A stretch of 64,000 bases of DNA. Source: Halapricum desulfuricans. GTDB taxonomy: Archaea; Halobacteriota; Halobacteria; Halobacteriales; Haloarculaceae. Below the pieces are notes generated by a model. It did not search any database. It was not told the origin of the DNA and saw nothing but the letters and a program-made list of their open reading frames with translations. Shown here piece after piece: positions 1 through 8,587 of the stretch. The stretch covers positions 2,829,910 to 2,893,909 of the forward strand of contig NZ_CP064788.1 in assembly GCF_017094525.1 (NCBI RefSeq), in the 5' to 3' direction. Each line of letters opens with the position of its first letter. Position 1 is the stretch's first letter. Made by a program: the position numbers and the translations under genes.

Positions 1-2
1 CT

Positions 3-128
3 CCGCAGGTTGGCAGCTATTTCGATCTAGGCACGCTGAACCGGACGTTTTCCTCAATCAGAGCGACGCTTCAGTTCCGCTATTCATACCGGTTGGGAAG
101 TGCCGAGGTTGTGAGCCAGCCCAGTTAG
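3..128 (+). CDS. possible C-terminal end of a gene entering from the left (unidentified)
   Basis: An open frame of about 41 codons runs from the left edge to a TAG at 126-128. It reads as a plausible protein tail (contains SYFDLGTLNRTFSS), but codon use is not strongly haloarchaeal. No family is recognised. It may be a chance frame or the end of an accessory gene. From 129 to 214 there is no gene. Confidence 0.2.
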   Translation, partial: PQVGSYFDLGTLNRTFSSIRATLQFRYSYRLGSAEVVSQPS

Positions 129-214
129 CCCTTGCCGTGACCCGGACGGCACACACCCCTCGCCAAGAGTGAAAACTGGATACCTCCGAGCCACACGCTT
201 TTTGTGGCTAACTC

Positions 215-1480
215 TCACACTCCCGGCCCTGTCGCCTCGCTCACGGTTGCAGTGAATCCGACTGCCCGCAGACGGTCGGCCAGCGGCGTTCCGATTGCAG
301 CGGCGGGCGTCAACACGCCACCGGACAGCGGTGAGTCCGTGTCGTCCTCATACAGACACATCCCGGCCTCGCCGAGCATCCGCGCCGTCGCGCCGTACCC
401 CGGCCCCCAGTCGGCCCCGAACTCTGCCTCGACGGTAAATCGGTTGCCGTCAGCCGTCCCGCGGCCGAGCACCCGGATCGTGAAGTACCCCTGGTCGGTC
501 TCCTCGCTCGTCGGCCCCTCGCCAGGGTCGGGGAACACGTACGTCCGGATGCCCGACCGGAGCGGTCCGACCGACATCGCCGCCGAGAACAGCCCCAGAC
601 CACCGGCGACTGCGCCCGCTGTCGCCGCGCCCCTGAGACCGCGCCCGGTAGGAACAACCTCCGAACAGCGAAACTCCCGACCCCAGGGATAGCCCAGGAG
701 AGCGTTGCTCCGCCTGACGATACGCTCGTTGACGGGGGCCATCGGTGACGGTGCCGTCCACTCGTCTCGCAGTGGGTCCTGCTTGGGCCACCGTTGTTGG
801 CCCGGGTCGACACCGTCTCGCTCGCCGGGCGGGGCCAGCGAGTAGGGGTTCGCCAGCGTCTCCCGGGCGACCGGGTCCTCGGCGGCGGTCTCGAACAGCT
901 CGCCGAAACTGGCCAGCGTACCGCCGCTGACGCCCTCACTCCCGTCCTCAACATAGATGCGGACCGTGTCGCAGGGGACACCGAACGTCTCGCGAGCGAA
1001 CGACTGGACGAGAGCAGTCCCGATGTCGGCGGGGACGGAATCGAACCCGCAACTGTGGACGATCCATGTCTCTGCCTCGACCGCCGCGTCGTGGAACTGG
1101 TCGACAGTCTCGCGGATCCAGTTTACTTCGCCCGTCAGATCGCAGTAGTCAGTTCCAGCGCCGATACACGCCTCGACCAGCAGTGTGCCGTACGTGGTGT
1201 ACGGGCCGACGGTCGTGCAGACGACTGCCGTACTGGCGGCCAGCTCTCGGAGACTCGCCGGGTCGGTCGCATCGCCGAGGATGATCGGAACGTCGGTCCA
1301 TTCAGTCCCTTCGGCGAGGTCAGCCGCCAGCGCTTTGAGGCGTGTCTCGTTCCGGCCACCAATCGCCAGCGTGACCGCGCTCGGGTCGTATTGCTCGGTG
1401 AGGTACTCGGCGACGAGCCGTCCGGCAACGCCTGTGGCGCCCCAAACGACGATGTCGTACTGTCGATCGGTGTCGGCCAT
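215..1480 (-). CDS. saccharopine dehydrogenase-like NAD(P)-binding oxidoreductase
   Basis: The 421-residue protein opens with a Rossmann fold: a hydrophobic strand and the glycine-rich GATGVAGRLVAEYL at about residues 14-27. A second conserved stretch, VVCTTVGPYTTYG, follows near residue 85, and CDLTGEVNWIRE near 113. This order and length fit the saccharopine-dehydrogenase-like / trans-acting enoyl reductase family. These are soluble NAD(P)-dependent enzymes, and many haloarchaeal members have no proven substrate. The start ATG sits just after the start-proximal promoter region at 1481-1520. The gene stands alone. The substrate cannot be told from the sequence; a lipid- or amino-acid-linked reduction is only a family-level guess. 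Confidence 0.8.
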   Translation of the reverse strand: MADTDRQYDIVVWGATGVAGRLVAEYLTEQYDPSAVTLAIGGRNETRLKALAADLAEGTEWTDVPIILGDATDPASLRELAASTAVVCTTVGPYTTYGTLLVEACIGAGTDYCDLTGEVNWIRETVDQFHDAAVEAETWIVHSCGFDSVPADIGTALVQSFARETFGVPCDTVRIYVEDGSEGVSGGTLASFGELFETAAEDPVARETLANPYSLAPPGERDGVDPGQQRWPKQDPLRDEWTAPSPMAPVNERIVRRSNALLGYPWGREFRCSEVVPTGRGLRGAATAGAVAGGLGLFSAAMSVGPLRSGIRTYVFPDPGEGPTSEETDQGYFTIRVLGRGTADGNRFTVEAEFGADWGPGYGATARMLGEAGMCLYEDDTDSPLSGGVLTPAAAIGTPLADRLRAVGFTATVSEATGPGV

Positions 1481-1599
1481 CCTTCCGGTGTAGGGTTCCC
1501 GGGGTCTACACCCTTTGGGGAATGTATGTCACGACTCCCGGATCTCGGGATGTCGTTCCCGCAAGTGCGTACAGCAGTATCGCGGCAAAAGCCCGCGCG

Positions 1600-1812
1600 C
1601 TAGTCGTTGCTGACCATGACTTCGCTGGCCTTGATCACGGCAGCGACCTCATCGCCGGGTTCGATATCGAGCCGTTCGAACGAGTTGCGCGTGATCGTCG
1701 AAGTGACCTCCTGGCCGTCGCCGAGTTCGATCACGACTTCGGCCATCACTTGCCCGGTTTCCACGTCTGTGACGGTACCTTCGAGATGGTTTCTGGCGCT
1801 GAGTGCCATCAT
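1600..1812 (-). CDS. molbindin-type TOBE domain protein (Mop-like)
   Basis: A 70-residue protein made of one TOBE/Mop domain: SARNHLEGTV at the N terminus, then GQVMAEVVIELGDGQEVTST and a C-terminal stretch ending in AAVIKASEVMV. Single Mop domains assemble into small oligomers that bind molybdate or tungstate in the cytoplasm and buffer or store the oxyanion. The gene has two consecutive ATG codons (1812 and 1809), so the start may be one residue shorter. No molybdate transporter gene is adjacent; moaB lies 49 kb away. Confidence 0.8.
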   Translation of the reverse strand: MMALSARNHLEGTVTDVETGQVMAEVVIELGDGQEVTSTITRNSFERLDIEPGDEVAAVIKASEVMVSND

Positions 1813-1833
1813 CCAATTTACCGGGTCATAGCA

Positions 1834-1949
1834 AGTTGAATGTTCCCCCGCGTGGGGGGACCCCTATGCTCACGAGAGCAAGCCTCCTGTTTCGAGGGGA
1901 TGCAGATCCTTGAAACGCAGATCCACCGTGTGCGGGGGAACATTCAACT
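1834..1949. mobile_element. 116-bp MITE-like element with 18-bp perfect terminal inverted repeats
   Basis: The segment begins with AGTTGAATGTTCCCCCGC (1834-1851) and ends with its exact reverse complement (1932-1949). The bases AGCA occur immediately outside on both sides (1830-1833 and 1950-1953), which looks like a 4-bp target duplication. There is no coding capacity inside. These are the hallmarks of a non-autonomous element moved by a transposase in trans; the parent is not in this window. A transcription terminator is an alternative, but the 80-base spacer between arms argues against it. Confidence 0.55.
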
Positions 1950-2022
1950 AGCAGTTCAACGTTGAAAGAGCACTAATTGACTGACTCGATGGGGAAGGAG
2001 ATCGACTATGATCGCGTGAAAG

Positions 2023-4911
2023 TCATCGAGAGCGGGGCAACTCGATTTTGACGCGGTTTCCGCTGGGATCGTTCTCCTCGAAGACAACCGTTCCGTCCGA
2101 CCGCGTGACGATCCAGTACACCAGCCACAGCCCGAGACCGCTCCCATGATAGAGCGGATCCACCTTCTCGCCGCGGGTGCCCACTTGCTGTTCCATATCC
2201 GGAATCGCCGGCCCGTTGTCCGCGATCTCGAGGGAGACGTGTTCATCGTCCCGGGAGACAGTCGTTTTCACGACTGGTGACGCCGTGTCGTTGTGTTGGA
2301 TCGCGTTGACGAGGAGTTCTTCGACGGCCTGACCGATCCGGGACGACGCGACGACCGTGATGTCGTCCGGACAGTGGACGTGGATCGTCGCGTCGGGATA
2401 GTCTTCGGCGACCGACTGTGTGACGCGCTGGAGGAGATCGTTGATCTCGAAGGTGTCCTGAACGGGTCGCTCGAGCAAGACCTCCGTGATCATCCGCTGT
2501 TTGTTGGCCGTGTCCACGAGCTGGTCGCTCTTGGTGCGGATCGATTCGGCGTGGGTGGCGATCGTCCCGGACGTCGCGTCCTGAATAGCTTCGGCGAACC
2601 CTCGTATGACGTGTATATCGTTGCGGATATTGTGTCTGAGAACACGCTCGAGTACCTGCAGGTGCTGTTCGCGCTCCTTGCGCTCGGTGATATCACGCTG
2701 GGTTCCCAGCCAGCGGACTAGATCGCCGTCGGTATCGTAGACGGGTGTGACCGTGACCTGGCTCCAGAACATCGTGCCGTCTTTGCGGTAGTTGCGCAAC
2801 TCCACAGTGGTCTGTTCCTCGTTGTCGATCGCCGCGCGGAGATCGGCTACCGTCTCCGGATCGGAGTCGGGGCCCTGGAGCAGCCGACAGTTCTCGCCGA
2901 GGAGTTCCGCCTCAGAGTAGCCGGTGAGATCGGTGAACGCCTCATTGATGTAAACCATCGGGTTGTCGTCTTTCGCGGGATCAGTCATTGTCAGGGGAAT
3001 GTGGGCCTTGTCGATCGCCTGCCGGAGGCGGTATAACTCGTCTTGCTGTTTCCGCATCTCGGTGACGTCCTTGTTGACGGAAACGAAGTGAGTGGTCTCA
3101 TCGCTATCGTCGGTTACCGGTGCGATCGTCTTGTTGACGACGTACCGGTCGCCCTGCTTTGTCGTGTTGATTAACTCGCCGTGCCACGTATCTCCCCTGA
3201 GGATCGTGTCCCACATCTCTTCGTAGAGTTCCTCGTCGTTTGCCTCCGAACGGAGGATCGCCGGCGTTCGCCCGACTGCTTCCTCGGCACTGTAGCCGGT
3301 GGTCCGTTCGAACGCCGGATTGACGTATTCGATCGTTCCGTTGCAGTCCGTGATATAAATCGAGTGCGCCGAGGCCTCGATGGCGCGCCTGAAACGCCGG
3401 AGGTCCCACTCGCGCTGCTTGCGCTCGGTGATGTCCTTGTTCGTACAGATGAGTTTCCCGTCGTCGAGCCGGGAAAGCGTGAGCTCGTGGTGGACCCGCG
3501 TTTCGTGACGAGTTTGCCCGACTGCTTCGCCTCGCCACTTCCCGGCGTCTTCGATCTCCGGGAACACCGTATTTTCGAACCGCGCGATTTCCGCTTCGTC
3601 GTAGAGACAGCGCCACGTCCGTCCGAGGAGGTCCTCGGGATCGTATCCGAAGACGTCGGCGTGGGCCTGATTCATGTAGATGAACTCGCCGGTTTCGTCG
3701 AGGAGAGCGATCCCCTCCATCGACACTTCCATGGCCTCGGCCTGCGTCTCCAGGCGCGATTCGCGCTGCTTGCGTTCCGTGATTTCCTGAACGATCCCGA
3801 TAGCACTCACCGGGTTCCCTGCGTTGTCGAACTCGAAATCGGCGTTCGCCCTGACCCACTTTGTCTCACCGCCATCCGTCACGATCCGGTGTTCGATGTC
3901 GTACGGTTCGCCCTCCTTTGCGGCCTGCCACTGCTTCGCGACGGCGTCCCTGTCGTCGGGGTGGACGTACTCCATATAGGTGTCCTCGTCGATACTCCGG
4001 GTACCGTCCGCGAAGCCCCAGATATCACAGATTTGCTCGGACCAGTACACCTCGCCGGAGCGAAAGTCCATAGACCAGTAGCCGAGATTCGCCACGTTCT
4101 GGGCCTTTTGAAGCTGGATCTCTCGCTCGCGGCGATCGGTAATGTCGGTGTAGACCCCCAACGCTTTCGATCCGCCGTTGTAGACCGCGTTCTGCAGAAT
4201 GAAGTGCCGTTCGCCGCTGTTCGTTCGACGCGTGACTTCCTCGGAGACGAGTCGCCCGGTCGACTGGACGCGGTCGTTGATCTCCCTGGCGCGTTGCTGG
4301 CGGTCCTGTGGAACGATATACGAATCGAGTGACTCCCCGATGATCTCCTCGGCAGAGTAGCCGAACGTCTCTTCGAACGCGGAGTTGACCTGTCTGACGA
4401 TCGGCTCATCGGACTGGTACTCGATCTCGACCGTCGGCTGGGGGAACTGTTCGAACAGGGTTCGAAAACGACGACGGTGCTCCTCTAGTTCGCGTTCGTA
4501 CTGTTTGCGTTCGGTGATGTCCTGAACAACACCGACGGCAGTACCAGGCGTGCCGTCCTCATCACGCTGGACCGTCGCCCGCTGGCGGACCCACCGGGTG
4601 TCGCTGTCGTCCGTCACGAGCCGGTGTTCGATGTCGAACCCGCCATCCTCTCCGAGTGTGCTCCAGTTCTCCTCGACGACAGCTCTGTCACTTGGATGAA
4701 CGCGCTCCAGAAACCGCTCGTCGGTGAGAGGTGTGTCCCTGGGCACATCAAGGAGCCGTTTGAGTTCCGCCGACCAGTACACCCGGTCGTCGGTCAGATC
4801 CCGCTCCCAGCTACCAAGGTTCGCGATGGCCTGTGCGTCTCTGAAGTGGGCGTCTCGGCGCTCACCCGAGTCGGACACGCTATCAGTCGAGGAGTCGTGT
4901 GATTTGGACAT
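2023..4911 (-). CDS. multi-PAS sensor histidine kinase with a LOV-type domain
   Basis: A soluble 962-residue kinase with about six PAS/PAC units in tandem, each ending in a D-I-T-E-R-K-like motif. The last unit before the kinase (about residues 640-745) contains GENCRLLQG, with the cysteine near residue 674, and NYRKDGTMFW. These match the flavin-binding LOV signature, so a blue-light photocycle is possible. The kinase core follows: H-box LRHNIRND near 757, N-box ELLVNAIQHND near 867, G-boxes DNGPAIP near 898 and GSGLGLWLV near 924. No transmembrane segment or receiver is seen. It lies 23 bases after cheW and is probably in one operon with cheW and the transducer. One flavin-contact asparagine of canonical LOV (FWN) is Ser here, so flavin binding is inferred. 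Confidence 0.85.
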   Translation of the reverse strand: MSKSHDSSTDSVSDSGERRDAHFRDAQAIANLGSWERDLTDDRVYWSAELKRLLDVPRDTPLTDERFLERVHPSDRAVVEENWSTLGEDGGFDIEHRLVTDDSDTRWVRQRATVQRDEDGTPGTAVGVVQDITERKQYERELEEHRRRFRTLFEQFPQPTVEIEYQSDEPIVRQVNSAFEETFGYSAEEIIGESLDSYIVPQDRQQRAREINDRVQSTGRLVSEEVTRRTNSGERHFILQNAVYNGGSKALGVYTDITDRREREIQLQKAQNVANLGYWSMDFRSGEVYWSEQICDIWGFADGTRSIDEDTYMEYVHPDDRDAVAKQWQAAKEGEPYDIEHRIVTDGGETKWVRANADFEFDNAGNPVSAIGIVQEITERKQRESRLETQAEAMEVSMEGIALLDETGEFIYMNQAHADVFGYDPEDLLGRTWRCLYDEAEIARFENTVFPEIEDAGKWRGEAVGQTRHETRVHHELTLSRLDDGKLICTNKDITERKQREWDLRRFRRAIEASAHSIYITDCNGTIEYVNPAFERTTGYSAEEAVGRTPAILRSEANDEELYEEMWDTILRGDTWHGELINTTKQGDRYVVNKTIAPVTDDSDETTHFVSVNKDVTEMRKQQDELYRLRQAIDKAHIPLTMTDPAKDDNPMVYINEAFTDLTGYSEAELLGENCRLLQGPDSDPETVADLRAAIDNEEQTTVELRNYRKDGTMFWSQVTVTPVYDTDGDLVRWLGTQRDITERKEREQHLQVLERVLRHNIRNDIHVIRGFAEAIQDATSGTIATHAESIRTKSDQLVDTANKQRMITEVLLERPVQDTFEINDLLQRVTQSVAEDYPDATIHVHCPDDITVVASSRIGQAVEELLVNAIQHNDTASPVVKTTVSRDDEHVSLEIADNGPAIPDMEQQVGTRGEKVDPLYHGSGLGLWLVYWIVTRSDGTVVFEENDPSGNRVKIELPRSR

Positions 4912-4934
4912 GAAGCGGTCTTTCCCCCTGTGGA

Positions 4935-5351
4935 TCAGCTACCGGTATCGGTTATGACGTCGTTGACCCGGCGTGGCTCGACCCACAGCCTCTCGCCGAT
5001 GACGCCGTGGACGTACTCGTTGTCGGTGACGGGATCGACCTCCGGGTCCGGGACCGTCGTGACTTCGTGGGCGCGGTCGACCAGCCAGCCGACCTGCTGA
5101 CCCTCCTGCTCGAAGATGATAACGTGATCGGCGTCCTGGCTGTCGGCAGCCTCGATCACCGAACCGGGGTCGACGACCGGCGTCTCCTCACCTCGGTACT
5201 CCATCGTCCCCACGACCTGTGGGGGACCCTCCGACGTCGGTGTGACAGACTCGTGTTTGACCACTCCTCTGATCCTGCTAATCTCCACACAGCACCACTC
5301 CTCGCCCAGCGTGAACGTGAGGACTGCCGCCGACGGGCCGGCCTGTGTCAT
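4935..5351 (-). CDS. cheW: CheW-like chemotaxis coupling protein
   Basis: A 138-residue single CheW domain: VLTFTLGEEWCCVEISRIRG at the N terminus, then GTMEYRGEETPVVDPG and GWLVDRAHEVTTV in the middle. CheW bridges transducers to the CheA kinase at the membrane. Its start overlaps the transducer stop by four bases (ATGA), implying translational coupling and a dedicated partnership. No cheA is present in the window, so it must use a CheA encoded elsewhere. It is slightly shorter than typical CheW (about 150 residues). Confidence 0.85.
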   Translation of the reverse strand: MTQAGPSAAVLTFTLGEEWCCVEISRIRGVVKHESVTPTSEGPPQVVGTMEYRGEETPVVDPGSVIEAADSQDADHVIIFEQEGQQVGWLVDRAHEVTTVPDPEVDPVTDNEYVHGVIGERLWVEPRRVNDVITDTGS

Positions 5352-7717
5352 CGTTGCCCCTCCCGTGGGGTGGTCGTCTCGCCCGGTGACGTGTGGCCGC
5401 CGTCGGCCTGTGCCCGGGCCGACGGGCCACTCTCGCCCTCGCTCGCCAGCGACGCGCCGGCGGTGACACTGTCGCGGATCTCGAACATCGAAACCTGGTC
5501 GTGGAGGGTCTCGGACAGCGCAGACAGGTCTTGGACGCTCTCGGAAACGCCCGACAGTGACGAGGTCTGTTCCTCGGTCGCGGCCGAGACGTTGCTCGCC
5601 TCCGCCGCCGTCTGCTGGCTCACGCTCGACACCTCATCGACCATCGCGACCACCTCTTCGGAGGATGCCGCCTGATCGTCGGTCGCATCGCTGATCTCCG
5701 TGATGCCGGACTCGGCCTCTTCGACGGCATCGGCGATTTCGTCGAACATCTGGATCGCCTCCTCGATAGTTTTCGACCCCCGGTCGATGCGCTCGCTCAT
5801 AGCCTCCATCCCCTCGACCGTCTCGGCCGTGGTCGACTGGATTTCGGTTATCCGGCGTTCGATCTCGGTCGTCGCGTCGGCGACTTCCTCGGCGAGGGTC
5901 TTGATCTCGTCGGCAACCACGGCGAAGCCTTCGCCGGCCTCGTCGGCGCTTGCCGCCTCGATCGAGGCGTTCAGCGCCAGCATATTCGTCTGCTCTGCGA
6001 TCCTCGTGATCATCTCGACGATATCGCCGATCTCGTCCATCTTTTCATCGAGTGCCTTGACCTGACTCGACGTCTCTTCGGCCTGGGCCTCGATGGACTC
6101 GATCTCCTCAGTCGCTTCATTGGCGTACTCCTGGCCGGTTTCGCTCCGCTCGACGGCTGTCGTCGCCGTCGCAGCGACCTCTTCAGCCGATGCGGCGATC
6201 TCCTCGACGGTTGCCGACATCTCGTTCATCTCGCTGGCTACCTCCTGGAGGTTCTCGCTCTGGGTGTCCGCGCCGTGTGAGATCTCCTCGACCGACTCCG
6301 CGACTTCCTCGCTTGCGGCCTCGATCTCTTCGGTACTGCTGGCGACCTCCTGGCTGGAGGTCGCGACCTCGTCCGCGATATCCTGAACAGTCTCGATACT
6401 GTCGCTCAACTGTTCCAGGCCCGATTCGAGATCGGTGAGAACCTCGCCGTACATCCCGGGATAATCAGTGTCGAGACGACGGTCGAGCTGGCCCGTTTTG
6501 AGCCCCTCGCTGGCGGTCGAGATCTGCTCGAAGCCCGCCGCGAGCTGTGCCGTGCCGTCGTCGATGTTCGCCAGCACGGTCCCGTACTGACCGGGCTGGT
6601 CCGTGTCGATGTCCCGATCCAGTTTCCCGGTCTTGAGCCCTTCACTGGCGGTCGAGATCTGCTCGAAACTCGCCGACAGTTGCGTCGTGCCTGCGGCGAG
6701 GTTGTCCAGCACGTCCCCATACTGACCGGGCTTGTCCGTCTCGATCGACTGCTCGAGCCGGCCGTGCTTGAGATTGTCGCTCGCCCGCTGGATCTCCTCG
6801 AAACTGACGGTGAGCTGATCGGTCCCCGAATCGAGACTCCGCATTATCTCGCCGTACGTCCCGGGGTAGTCCGTCTTGAGATCACGGTCCAGCTCCCCGG
6901 TTTCGAGGTTCCGGCTGACGGCTTCGAGTTCGGCAAAGACGCCACGAAGGTTCGTCTGCATCGTCTCGAACGCCTCGACCATCCGTCCGAGTTCGTCGCT
7001 TTCGACGTGATCGTCGAGATCGATGTCGAGATTGCCCTCGCTGGCGGCGCGAGCGGCGTCGGACAGCTGGGAGACGGGCGTCATGATCCGCCGTGAGACG
7101 AACAGGCCGATAGCGATAGCAACGACGAACGCTCCGATCGTCAGGCCGATTACCTCGGTCTGTGCGTTCTCGGTCGTCTGATCGGCAGCAGCGACCTGTT
7201 CGTCCAGATCCGCCTGTGCGGACTGCTCGATCGAATGGGCGTTCTCTTCCATCGACGTGCCCAGCGACTCCATCTCGCTGGCCGTCTGTTCGGTACTGGC
7301 GTCGTCACCGGCTTCGACAGCCCTGAAGAACTCCTCGCCGAGCGTGTTGTACTCCTCGTGTTGGGACTTGATGTCGGAGAACTCCGCCTGCTGGTCGGCG
7401 GAGAGGCTCGCCGAGTCCAGTTTCTGGGCCTGCTCGTCGAACAGCTCGTTGGCCGCCTCGAACTCCTGTCGGGCGTCGGATGCGCCGAGCTGAGCGGCCA
7501 GAACGGCTTCCTGCTGTTGCTCGACCGCCACGATAAGCGACGCTGCGGCGTCCATCTTTTCACCGTCCTCCGCGATCACGTGCACCTCCTCGTCGACGGC
7601 ACCAACGGACGTGTATCCGATCGCGCCGGTCACGGCGACCAGCGCGGCCACGAGGACGAACGCGAGAATCAGTTTCGGTCGCAAGTCGAGTCTGTCAATC
7701 GTCAATTTCTCAATCAT
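5348..7717 (-). CDS. methyl-accepting transducer with 45-residue poly-HAMP-like repeats
   Basis: A halobacterial transducer of 789 residues using the ATG at 7717; an ATG 111 bases upstream is in frame but would add a non-conserved extension. TM1 is about residues 14-34, followed by a helical extracellular sensor domain, then TM2 about 190-208 and HAMP. Next come four near-identical 45-residue units (about 269-440), each with a T-D-x-P-G-x-Y-G motif and most ending in ASEGLKTG-type sequence. The methyl-accepting coiled coil has its hairpin tip at EQTNMLALNASIEAA near residue 575. It passes an unknown signal to CheW/CheA and the motor. An AT-rich promoter stretch lies upstream at 7720-7830. Confidence 0.9.
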   Translation of the reverse strand: MIEKLTIDRLDLRPKLILAFVLVAALVAVTGAIGYTSVGAVDEEVHVIAEDGEKMDAAASLIVAVEQQQEAVLAAQLGASDARQEFEAANELFDEQAQKLDSASLSADQQAEFSDIKSQHEEYNTLGEEFFRAVEAGDDASTEQTASEMESLGTSMEENAHSIEQSAQADLDEQVAAADQTTENAQTEVIGLTIGAFVVAIAIGLFVSRRIMTPVSQLSDAARAASEGNLDIDLDDHVESDELGRMVEAFETMQTNLRGVFAELEAVSRNLETGELDRDLKTDYPGTYGEIMRSLDSGTDQLTVSFEEIQRASDNLKHGRLEQSIETDKPGQYGDVLDNLAAGTTQLSASFEQISTASEGLKTGKLDRDIDTDQPGQYGTVLANIDDGTAQLAAGFEQISTASEGLKTGQLDRRLDTDYPGMYGEVLTDLESGLEQLSDSIETVQDIADEVATSSQEVASSTEEIEAASEEVAESVEEISHGADTQSENLQEVASEMNEMSATVEEIAASAEEVAATATTAVERSETGQEYANEATEEIESIEAQAEETSSQVKALDEKMDEIGDIVEMITRIAEQTNMLALNASIEAASADEAGEGFAVVADEIKTLAEEVADATTEIERRITEIQSTTAETVEGMEAMSERIDRGSKTIEEAIQMFDEIADAVEEAESGITEISDATDDQAASSEEVVAMVDEVSSVSQQTAAEASNVSAATEEQTSSLSGVSESVQDLSALSETLHDQVSMFEIRDSVTAGASLASEGESGPSARAQADGGHTSPGETTTPREGQR

Positions 7718-7719
7718 TG

Positions 7720-8158
7720 TGTGTATGTGGCCAGGTCGAGGATTACAAGCATAAATAATTTCTTCTCGATTGTCAACTATGATATTGGGAGAAGAGAAAT
7801 ATATATTCCTATTATCGATACATAACATATATATGGCGAGTATGTAGACGAATTCTCATACTTCAATGGTTAGACTAGTGGTGCTTCAATTATGATTGAA
7901 GAAGACGTCCGGTTCGATCTCGGGCATGGACACTCAGAGAACGAACGCCTCATCCTCTAACTTAACGCGACCTGATGGACCTCCCATCCTATTTCAGTTT
8001 CCTGGTGGAAGCTGCGATTCTTGTTGCCGTCCTGCGTATGCTCTACCAGCTATACACGTGGAAACCGCCGCAAACGGTCTAGACAACCGTCCACAGACTT
8101 CTCGGCCTGTCCAAGGCCGCGGGCTATCTATAGCTGCCACTGTGCTGAATTCACACTC
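7720..8158. other. non-coding stretch upstream of the transducer
   Basis: The first 130 bases are very AT-rich (TATATAT-type runs at 7797-7834) and probably hold the transducer promoter on the minus strand. The remainder has short open frames without haloarchaeal codon bias, and no gene is supported. Confidence 0.4.
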
Positions 8159-8159
8159 T

Positions 8160-8516
8160 AAGTCTTACACGCGGATTCTGACAGAATGTGAAGCAGTAGT
8201 GTCTATCAGCGATTAATCTTCTCTGTTGGGACCAGTGTGGCTGGATGCGAGCTCCCGTGGCCACCACTCGCCCAGTCGCCCATCGAACGAAAGCAAACAC
8301 ATCTCAACAGCAGAATGCGAAACGCCCGAATCAGGGGCTGTGAGCCGTAGTTTCGGGAAGAATCTCGGCTATGGGCGCTGGAGGCGCTTGTCCGACTGTC
8401 AAATGAATCTCCTTTCCAGGCGTGAGGCGTCCGAATCCCGGTAGCTCAGAAACGACGATTTACCAATTGAAATACCGTTTGCGGTGACGGTGAAAGAGAT
8501 AGAGCGCGAATCGGTC
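8160..8516 (+). repeat. island repeat, copy A
   Basis: First of eight directly oriented copies of a dispersed repeat. Shared landmarks in order are: a left arm with ATTCTGACAGAAT; a GGCCACCACTCGCCC core; GATTTCGGGAAGAATCTCGG (here one substitution); TATGGGCGCTGGAGG, which equals the 3' end of tRNA-Arg(TCG) read on this strand; and a right arm with AGGCGTGAGGCGTCCGAAT and GACGGTGAAAGAGA. It lies between the transducer operon and the first kinase module. This is the leftmost copy seen. Confidence 0.85.
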
Positions 8517-8587
8517 GCCGGTCTCTCTGGAGTTGGTGAGGAGACGAATCGGTAGAGACAGTTGGGCCCATCACCACAATTCCGGCG

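Noticed and set aside
7896..8216. 106-codon frame upstream of the transducer
   Set aside because: No haloarchaeal codon bias or motif, and it runs into repeat copy A.
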